NCBI GenBank assembly: GCA_016256075.1
Contig: SDVU01000668.1
Coordinates: 1 to 11,482, forward strand
Length of the DNA stretch: 11,482 bases
DNA from: Dictyocoela muelleri
Lineage: Eukaryota; Microsporidia
Direction: 5' to 3'
Both the position numbers and the translations under genes were made by a program. Positions 5,574-11,482 of the stretch are shown piece by piece. The notes beneath the pieces were generated by a model. It was given only the letters and a program-made list of their open reading frames with translations, ran no database searches and was not told the DNA's origin. The number at the start of each line of letters is the position of its first letter. The first letter of the stretch is position 1.

Positions 5574-7628
5574 ATGATTATTTTAATTTATCCTATCACA
5601 TGTACTTTAATTTATCCCGAACTAATAAACAAAAATGGTGAAAAATGTGAATGGTCATCAGAAGAAAATTTAATGTATCTTTGTTTTAGAGCCTTTGACA
5701 AAGATTTTAAGATTAAACTTAGAAATAATACTTATTCTTTACCATTTAAGAGGTATATTTCTCTTTATTCGGCTCAAATTGATGAAAATTCTTATGGATT
5801 TTTTGATTTTCAAATGTTTAGAGGTATAATTTGGTCCGGCAATTACATTTATGAAATTAAACCACCGGGTACTTTAAAAGATAAAGCTTTAAATGATAAA
5901 GCTAAGAAAAATAAGGCTTCAAATTATAAAGCTTTAAAAGATAAAGAAGGTTTAAATGATAAAGAATCCGTAACTAAATCTTTATATGCTTTAAAGTTTG
6001 TTAAACCTTTATTGATTTCAAGAAAGTTAATTTATAGTAATGATAAAATCAATAGTAATTATAAAATAAATAATCATTCTATAAAGTATGATCATTCTAT
6101 AAAGTATGATCATGATATCAAATACGATTTAAATAACTCTTTTGATAAAAATATTTTAAGACCTGAATTACCTAATAAGGAAAATAATAAAATAAATAAA
6201 AATTTACCTCAAAAAAGTATAATAAAGACATTAAAAATTGTAATAATTAACGATTTCGATCGTGTAAATATGTTAAAAACCAATATTTTAATAGAGACTA
6301 TTAAGTTTTTCAACAACACAAAAAAATTATTAGAACGTATTAACTTTAATAATTACAAAATAAATCTTAAACTGATAGATATTCTAAATTTTACAGAAAA
6401 AATAGAATTTTCAAGTATAAAACTTGAAAATTTTGCTAAATTTATGAATAAAATTCGAAATATACCCAATTTGGAAAATTATCAAATTTTTAATTCACAT
6501 TTATTTATTTTTTTGACTAACAATTTTGATAAAGAAGGCGCTAGTTTCGATGAAAGTGCGTGTTCACCATTTGGTTATATTATAATTAATATGCGAAATG
6601 ATGATGAACCAGGTAAATTATTTAAATCTTATTTTTATAAGTCTAAACTGCTTATTCATGAGATTTTACATACTTTAGGTGCTAAACATACCGATGAATT
6701 AGATAATGATGAATTAGATAATGATGATAAGATTAATAATGATAAGATTAACAATGATAAGATTAATAATAAGATTAATGATTATAAGATTAATGATAAG
6801 ATTAATGATGAATTAGATAATGATGATAAGATTAATGATAAGATTAATGATAAGATTAATGATAAGATTAATGACGTAATGGTAAGTAAATATGGTGTTT
6901 TTGACCGCGAGGGAGATATTTTTGTTAGTGAGAAAACTAAAAGGGAGGTATCTGAATTTATTGATCAAAATAATTATTTTTGTTTTAATGATGAGAAATT
7001 TAACTTTTGTAATGATTACGAAAGTTATTTTTTGTTGGACGTTCAAGTTCCAATAGGATGTTTTCTTCAGAATATAGAAAAAATCAGGTATACTTTAAAG
7101 AATAATTTAAAAGCCTCTTTAAAGAATAATTTAAAGAATTATTTAAATACTTATTTAAATAATAATTTAAATGTCTATTTAACGGAATTGATAAATAACA
7201 AGGATTTTATCGATTTTGAAAATATTAAACTTTTAAAATTTATTTTTGATGAATCAAATAATTTCGATGGTCAATTAAACGACAAGACTATTGAAAATAA
7301 AAAATGTGATGGAATTATTAAAAATGGTATTTGTCAAAACAGAAAAAATGGCTGTAAAAGAATTGGAATGAAATATTCAAGTTCGTGTAATAAATCAACT
7401 GGTTGTAAATTAGTTTGTGTTGATGAAAATGGGATTTGCAAAATTATGGGGTATGATGAAAAAGGTATAAATTTACCAAATGGGGTAAGTTGCATAAAAT
7501 ATGGAATAGGAGGTGTTTGTAGAAATGGAAAGTGTGTTATTCTACAGGCTAAACCGATATTTATAATGTTTTTTATAATCTTTTCGACCATAATTTTCAT
7601 TTTATTTTTTATTTGGTTAATTATTTGA
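5574..7628 (+). CDS. ADAM/reprolysin-like (M12B metzincin) membrane zinc metalloprotease
   Basis: This is a 684-residue putative surface or secretory protease. A short hydrophobic start (residues 1-15) can serve as a signal peptide. Residues 40-98 resemble an ADAM prodomain, ending FRGIIWSG.YIYEIKPP like the usual SGLRG...YxIEP. Residues 215-345 have the order of the M12B catalytic domain, opening KTLKIVIINDFDR and reaching ACSPFGYIIINMRNDD before the active site. HEILHTLGAKH at 362-372 is a full HExxHxxGxxH zinc motif, followed by TD. The likely Met-turn is VMV at 435-437, so about 60 residues of Asp/Lys/Ile/Asn repeat separate it from the third His. Residues 578-654 are Cys-rich and end LPNGVSC...GGVCRNGKCV, as in ADAM Cys-rich domains. 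Residues 661-684 are a transmembrane segment with no cytoplasmic tail. Three more low-complexity blocks lie at about 102-131, 168-185 and 508-536. An in-frame stop at 5562 fixes the start region. The substrate is unknown. Confidence 0.9.
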   Translation: MIILIYPITCTLIYPELINKNGEKCEWSSEENLMYLCFRAFDKDFKIKLRNNTYSLPFKRYISLYSAQIDENSYGFFDFQMFRGIIWSGNYIYEIKPPGTLKDKALNDKAKKNKASNYKALKDKEGLNDKESVTKSLYALKFVKPLLISRKLIYSNDKINSNYKINNHSIKYDHSIKYDHDIKYDLNNSFDKNILRPELPNKENNKINKNLPQKSIIKTLKIVIINDFDRVNMLKTNILIETIKFFNNTKKLLERINFNNYKINLKLIDILNFTEKIEFSSIKLENFAKFMNKIRNIPNLENYQIFNSHLFIFLTNNFDKEGASFDESACSPFGYIIINMRNDDEPGKLFKSYFYKSKLLIHEILHTLGAKHTDELDNDELDNDDKINNDKINNDKINNKINDYKINDKINDELDNDDKINDKINDKINDKINDVMVSKYGVFDREGDIFVSEKTKREVSEFIDQNNYFCFNDEKFNFCNDYESYFLLDVQVPIGCFLQNIEKIRYTLKNNLKASLKNNLKNYLNTYLNNNLNVYLTELINNKDFIDFENIKLLKFIFDESNNFDGQLNDKTIENKKCDGIIKNGICQNRKNGCKRIGMKYSSSCNKSTGCKLVCVDENGICKIMGYDEKGINLPNGVSCIKYGIGGVCRNGKCVILQAKPIFIMFFIIFSTIIFILFFIWLII
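6075..6128. repeat. 18-bp coding duplication in the metalloprotease
   Basis: Two identical 18-bp units encode HSIKYD twice, and a diverged third unit encodes HDIKYD. It lies in the linker between the prodomain-like part and the catalytic domain, which is where an ADAM would be cut on maturation. Confidence 0.85.
6694..6875. repeat. 12-bp coding repeat (Asp-Lys-Ile-Asn) inside the catalytic domain
   Basis: Units of GATAAGATTAAT, coding Asp-Lys-Ile-Asn, dominate. The KIN tripeptide occurs ten times between residues 385 and 434, interleaved with three copies of a DELDND block. The repeat begins right after the zinc-binding HExxHxxGxxHTD and ends one residue before the Met-turn, so it lengthens the loop that crosses under the active site. 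Codons are almost uniform, which points to recent slippage growth and not to old amino-acid conservation. Confidence 0.95.
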
Positions 7629-8574
7629 TAAAAAATGAATAAATATTTAAATACTTAATTCTACTCCAAAGATTCTTAAAAAGTTAGATTTTAGTAACCC
7701 GTTTTTTTCTTAATTTTTATGATTTTTTTGAGTTATACTCTTTTTTTTGAAAATTTTTATAAGCGATACGGAAATAAATCATTTTTAATAAATAATTTTC
7801 CTATTTTTTATACTTGTTCAATTTATAAGAGAAAATGATTTTTTTCCAATCAAGTTCTTTAATATCATCTAATTATAAATCAGATTTATTTAAAAACATC
7901 TGCATATATTTAAAAATATTATTATTTTTTGGGTTAAAATAGCATGTTTATAAAAAATGTAAAAAATTAACCTTTTTAAAGAATGTCAGGTTTGCTAATT
8001 AATTTTTGATTTTAATTTTTATTTATCTAAAAGTTTTTAATTTATTATTTAACATATTTAAATAAATGAATTATTTTTATTCTACAATTTTTTTGAGTAT
8101 AAATTTTATTTGTCACTTAATATTACCTTATACTTTTATTAACATGTTAAGAAAATTGATCTACGACAATATATTAGTTCATAATTTGTAATTTCAAATT
8201 TTAAAATCACAATTCTTTTTTTCTTAATAAAAAAAATATTAATTTTTTATAATTTTTTTAAAATCTTTCTATTCGCATAAATTTAGAGATCATGATTAAT
8301 TATAATTAGAAATAACACTATTTTATAAATAATTATTTATTTAATTAAATAAATTTTATTTTGATTATCTTTTAATTTAGGAAATTCAAAAAAAATCGAT
8401 CTGATATTATTTGCGTGAAAACTATCTTATTACTTAGGGCCCGGAAAAAAATCCGTTTTGTAAAAAAACAAATTAAAAACTATGCTTTTTTGATTGTAAA
8501 ATACATGATAAAAAAGTAATATTTCCATTAATTCTAATTATCTCTGATAGCTCTATTATTTTTATAGGATAATA
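7629..8574. other. AT-rich non-coding stretch downstream of the metalloprotease gene
   Basis: No gene, RNA or transposon is recognised. AATAAA-like sequence just after the stop codon (7639) could serve 3'-end formation. A small G+C patch, GGGCCCGG at 8437, stands out from the surroundings but is linked to nothing I can name. Confidence 0.5.
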
Positions 8575-9309
8575 CAGTGATCTGAAATTTCGGTCCGCGC
8601 ACCGGTGCCGATCCGTGGGAAAAAATTTGCCGTTCCGTAGAAAAAAAAAATTGTCGTTTCGGTGAGAAAATTTTACCGGTCTGCAGAAAATTTATATATA
8701 TATATATTCATATTACATGTTAACAACATCCATACTTGCTTAATTGGAGTGTTGTCACCTATCTTAGTCTTTAGATCTTTGCTTCACCGTGTTTACGCAA
8801 TACTTCACTCTTAAGCTACACAGAAGCTCAGGTGTAACAATATTTTCGTTCAATAAACAACTCAGCAGGATACGAGTAATTAGAGGCTGTATTATGGTTT
8901 ATATTTTCACATCTTTTTGCAAATAAAGGCCACTGCATTCATCCTCACAGCTACATAAGTCTCTTCTGCTCTATTTTAATATTAGACCAAGTTCTAATCA
9001 GCCATACCACACTGGAACAACTGTATATTAATACTATAGTTATATACATATTGATCACTTAATGTCGGCCCTATTTATTTGTTAAAGTGATATCAACGGA
9101 ATTACAACCCAATGCATAATTTTTACATTCAAGAGTGTAAAACACTATGAAATCTTCCAAACTTACGATTTTAGGAAATGTGTTGGTGCAATTTATAATA
9201 TAAATAATTGTATATAATTTTCCGTACGCGAATTTTTTTATACTTGGAATGGTTCGCGAATTTTTTTACACTTTGACTAGTCCGTAGTAAAATAGATTGG
9301 AAACCACTG
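8575..9309. mobile_element. non-autonomous hAT-like element, family B copy 2
   Basis: The left end CAGTGATCTGAAATTT at 8575 and the reverse complement of the right end, CAGTGGTTTCCAATCT ending at 9309, agree at 11 of 16 positions and fit the CAGTGGTTCTCAA type of hAT terminus. The right arm has CGCGAATTTTTTTATACTT, TTCGCGAATTTTTTTACACT and TCCGTAG, the usual subterminal style of such hATs. The left arm carries four units of the form CCG.TC.GT.GAAAAATTT (see the repeat entry). The 8-bp flanks do not match, so the target duplication is lost or the true ends differ slightly. No transposase is present in the 735 bp, which makes it a non-autonomous copy. Related sequence recurs at 1445-1867 and from 11265. 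Confidence 0.65.
8604..8694. repeat. subterminal 20-25 bp repeats of the hAT-like element
   Basis: Four head-to-tail units start at about 8604, 8629, 8653 and 8675. Each has a CCG/TCG-rich head (GCCGTTCCGTAG, GTCGTTTCGGTGAG, ACCGGTCTGCAG and similar) and an AAAAATTT tail. hAT transposases are known to bind short subterminal repeats, which is the likely origin. This is one of the few G+C-rich patches in the window. Confidence 0.75.
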
Positions 9310-10125
9310 TTTAATATAATGTCACAAATAATTTTTTTTTTGCGACGGTTTTTTACAAAACCTGATTTTTTTCATGTTCCTACTTATTACAATGAAGTAA
9401 AAAAATAAATTTGGAAAATACAGAATTAAATGAAATTAAAAATACAATACAGTGCACTTTCTCTACTTTGAACACATGTGTAACAAAAAAATTCGAGTGT
9501 TCGCGCTTGAGAGTATGAACACTATTCAATAAAAAAAAATAAATATTAATAATTGTCGAACGCCAGATCATATCCCACGACAGATCAGCACCCACATACT
9601 TTACAGTAATTTATTTTTATATTATGACTTCAAAAAAAAATAAAAAGTCACAAATCTTAATTACGTCTAAAATTTATAAGGGTCAGTGCAAAAATTTATT
9701 TTATACTTTTTTTGGAGTGATTTCCCTCCGCCTTTATGAAGTAAATCCAAAGATGGGAGATATGAGGGTAAATGGAAGGATTAAAAAATCTAAATATTAA
9801 AAACTTAAATATTTTATATATTTTAAGTTTCATGTCTATGAAATTAATATGTTTTATTTAAAAAACATTTTTTTATTTATATTTTAGTGACTTTTAAATT
9901 TCATTTTCTTTTCAAAAGAGATTAAACATCAATTAAATAACTTATTTAATGAATTTAAAAACATTTTTTAAATTTTGGTTTTTTATAATTTATTCAGTTT
10001 TAATTAATATCAAAAAAAACTGCTGATTGTCAGAAAGTGGCAAAAAGGTGGACTACATTAGACTCATTTTTGAAAGGGGACATTTAGGTTGAAGTTATTT
10101 AGTGCGGGGCTTATTATAGGCGGTT
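9310..10125. other. non-coding stretch without recognised gene
   Basis: The base composition shifts several times. There is a less AT-biased patch at 9545-9595, a purine-rich patch at 9735-9780 and a G-rich patch at 10030-10125, separated by plain AT sequence. I found no gene or transposon that I can name. The patches may be pieces of old insertions. Confidence 0.45.
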
Positions 10126-10204
10126 GTTGATCTGGTATAGGTAGGTATTGATCTGGTATAGGTGCGTGTTTATATGGTGTAGGTGGGCGTCGATCTGGTA
10201 TTCA
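10126..10204. repeat. 20-22 bp G/T-rich minisatellite
   Basis: Four units start at 10126, 10146, 10168 and 10189, built on TTGATCTGGTATAGGTAGGT. The first two are close copies and the third and fourth are diverged. The strand is strongly G+T biased, unlike the rest of the window. Confidence 0.85.
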
Positions 10205-10332
10205 GCAATAAATAATAAAAACGTTTATTTTTAAAAGAACGCAAAAAATCGATAATTTTTTTCCGAGTTTTAGCTTTATCATCTAAAATTAGCCGTTTCA
10301 ACTCCAATATATGAAAAAACATTAGTATTTTT
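10205..10332. other. short non-coding spacer
   Basis: It lies between the minisatellite and the 3' end of relic 2. It may include the distal, non-coding end of that transposon, but no inverted repeat partner is available because the other end of the element is missing. Confidence 0.35.
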
Positions 10333-10569
10333 TTAATCAAACCATCCATGCAAATTATCCAGCATTTCTAGCGCGTCAAAAGATGTAATATTTTTTAAAG
10401 GCTTTATTTCTTCTGAAATTTCTTCGTTATTATATTCAATACTTTTTTTATCAATCAATCTATTTATATATTCAGATTCATTCTCAAAATTTTGAATATT
10501 AGCATCATAACAAAAAACGATTTCATTATTGTGTTCATCATGATATTCCACATTTAAATCCAATATCAT
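10333..10569 (-). pseudogene. C-terminal tail of transposase relic 2 (78-residue open frame)
   Basis: This frame could be mistaken for a small gene. Its Met is internal: upstream sequence on the same strand continues the transposase (INCYKKAF, an in-frame stop, then DAMILDLNVEYHD). Its end, EEISEEIKPLKNITSFDALE followed by MLDNLHGWFD, matches the typical acidic tail and A.EALE.L..F. ending of pogo/Tigger proteins. The natural stop codon is kept. There is no start-proximal CCC/GGG motif. Confidence 0.85.
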
Positions 10570-11260
10570 AGCATCTTAAAATGCTTTTTTATAACAATTA
10601 ATAATTTTTTTGAGTTGAAACATTATCCCAAACACTTTTATAAAACACATGGCATTATACATTGTGATTTTTTTTAATCATGGTATTGTAATTTAAATTT
10701 TCATTTTTCGGATTATCTAATTAAAAATAATTTTATTGGCAAGGTTTTTTTTTGTAATGTGATTTAAAGAGCTTTATAATTTATTTGTCACATGGTTGGA
10801 CTTTATAAGTTACATTTGGGGAAAATAAGTAATTCGATATTGCTGTAATTCATATCGATGAGATGTATATGTGCATTATCTAAAGTTAGGATGATTTTTC
10901 GTTTTTTTTACCATTTTATAATTCAAAGCCTCTAAACATTCTTTAAATATTAAAAGTGTCGACATAATTTTTTATTGTATTTATACTTTATATTTAACGC
11001 ATCTATATTTCCTTTTTTCTAAAAGATCTCGGCTGTTTAGATTTGCCTATTACAATTGGGGGTAGTTTTTCGCCGGTCATACTAACACAAAATATGATAC
11101 TTATTCTTTTTTTTGGCAAGTTTTCTACTTGCAGAATCTTTGCTTTTATTAAAATCGTTTTATTTTGATTTTGCCTCCTGAAAAGTTTCGTTTAATCGCA
11201 ATAAAAAAATTTTTTTTCATACTCTTCTATTTTTTTGTATATGCCTCAGAAATTTAAAAT
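10333..11260 (-). mobile_element. pogo/Tigger-type (DDE_1) transposase relic 2
   Basis: Read on the minus strand from about 11260 downwards, all main landmarks of pogo/Tigger transposases follow in order. IEEYEKKFFYCD with TKLF (first catalytic Asp at 11195-11197) matches IEEYDPENIYNADETGLF. GEKLPPIVIGKSKQPRSF (near 11060) is almost the family consensus. MSTLLIFKECLEALNYKM matches WMTS.LF.EWL...D.KM. RKIILTLDNAHIH (second Asp at 10878-10880) and SNIELLIFP match the RKILLLLDNAPSH...NIELVFLP block. HITKKNLANKII, then FGIMFQ and KKIINCYKKAF (10580-10630), match the HYRK and AWDNVSQ.TI.NC..KAGF parts. The final 78 residues hold the conserved acidic tail and the AL..LDNL end. Stops and at least four frame changes make it dead. 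The CENP-B-like N-terminal half is absent and its place is taken by the repeat from 11265. Confidence 0.93.
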
Positions 11261-11264
11261 AAAT

Positions 11265-11482
11265 TCGTTATCTATATATATTACATGTAGACAACATCTA
11301 TAGCTGCCAACCAGGAGAGTTGTCTCCTACCGTGGTCAAAGACCTTTGGTTCTTGGTGTTCCAATAATACGTCACTACCTAAGCTACCCAGAAGCCCAGC
11401 TGTACACGCGATTTTCGTTTTATCAATGACTCAGCAGGATACAGGTAATTAGTGGCTTTTCATGAATTTTTATTTTTCACTA
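11265..11482. mobile_element. partial copy 3 of the family B hAT-like internal sequence, running off the window
   Basis: From TATATATATTACATGTAGAC onward this matches copy 2 from about 8695 in the same orientation. Shared landmarks are ACAACATC, GAGTTGTC, AAGCTAC.CAGAAGC (11381), ATTTTCGTTT and CTCAGCAGGATAC (11430) followed by GTAATTAG. It resembles copy 2 more than copy 1 does. No hAT end or subterminal repeat is seen on the left. The segment starts within a few bases of the last recognisable codon of transposase relic 2, so it either inserted there as a truncated piece or was brought in by rearrangement. Confidence 0.75.

Noticed and set aside
6813-7600. Minus-strand open frames (6813-7046, 7334-7600) opposite the metalloprotease
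   Set aside because: They are antisense shadows of the repeat and Cys-rich coding regions. The + strand frame has a complete domain order.
8430-8470. GGGCCCGG patch as an RNA gene or transposon end
   Set aside because: Only a few bases are G+C rich. There is no partner inverted repeat and no tRNA-like box or stem pattern.
8695-8960. Solo long terminal repeat of a retroelement
   Set aside because: Three related copies exist, but I see no conserved TG...CA boundaries, no short target duplication and no polymerase or capsid similarity nearby. The hAT-like ends around copies 1 and 2 explain the pattern better.
9380-9595. 71-residue open frame on the minus strand (MGADLSWDMIWRST...)
   Set aside because: There is no recognisable family, no start-proximal signal, and it is Phe/Ile/Leu-rich as expected of translated T-rich sequence. 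It may be part of an old insertion, but there is nothing to support a gene.
9700-9780. CCCTCC...GAGGG patch as a mariner or hAT end
   Set aside because: Short complementary bits exist, but no convincing terminal repeat pair or target duplication was found.
1-11482. tRNA or rRNA genes
   Set aside because: I looked on both strands for G+C-richer cloverleaf-like stretches and internal promoter boxes and found none I could support.

Overview
The window is overwhelmingly A+T and reads as eukaryotic. It has two intact, apparently intronless protein genes, long non-coding AT stretches, simple and tandem repeats, and decayed DNA transposons of the hAT and pogo/Tigger types. Several things fit a repeat-rich, AT-rich microsporidian (Hamiltosporidium- or Edhazardia-like): a CCC trinucleotide directly abutting one start codon, which is a known microsporidian start-proximal signal; small divergent genes with Asn/Lys/Asp-rich insertions; and no introns. 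This placement is an inference from gene style. Another AT-rich protist is not excluded.

Layout. 1-729: a 25-bp satellite at the left edge, a perfect palindrome and a 10-bp minisatellite, with no gene. 730-1171: a short hAT-type element with recognisable ends. 1445-1867: a decayed copy of a second hAT-like family. 2257-3625: a broken pogo/Tigger transposase on the + strand, with a 48/49-bp repeat ahead of it. 3640-4264: AT-only DNA with a hairpin. 4265-5014 (-): a 249-residue protein that I read as two divergent TFIIB-type cyclin folds split by a Lys/Asp/Asn linker. 5015-5573: a repeat-rich intergenic region between two divergent genes. 5574-7628 (+): a 684-residue ADAM/reprolysin-like membrane metalloprotease, the best-supported gene here. 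7629-8574: nothing recognised. 8575-9309: a better preserved copy of the second hAT-like family, with subterminal repeats. 9310-10332: nothing recognised except a 20-22 bp G/T-rich minisatellite. 10333-11260 (-): a second, more recognisable pogo/Tigger relic. 11265 to the end: a third copy of the internal sequence of the hAT-like family, abutting the broken end of that relic.

The two host genes are divergent neighbours but their predicted jobs (a surface or secretory protease, and a nuclear transcription or replication factor) do not suggest a shared pathway. They do share a habit of low-complexity Asp/Lys/Asn insertions. In the protease one such block sits between the zinc-binding motif and the Met-turn. 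I did not find a new multi-gene system. The most notable signals are this protease architecture, the cryptic TFIIB/Orc6-like protein, and the layered DNA transposon relics.
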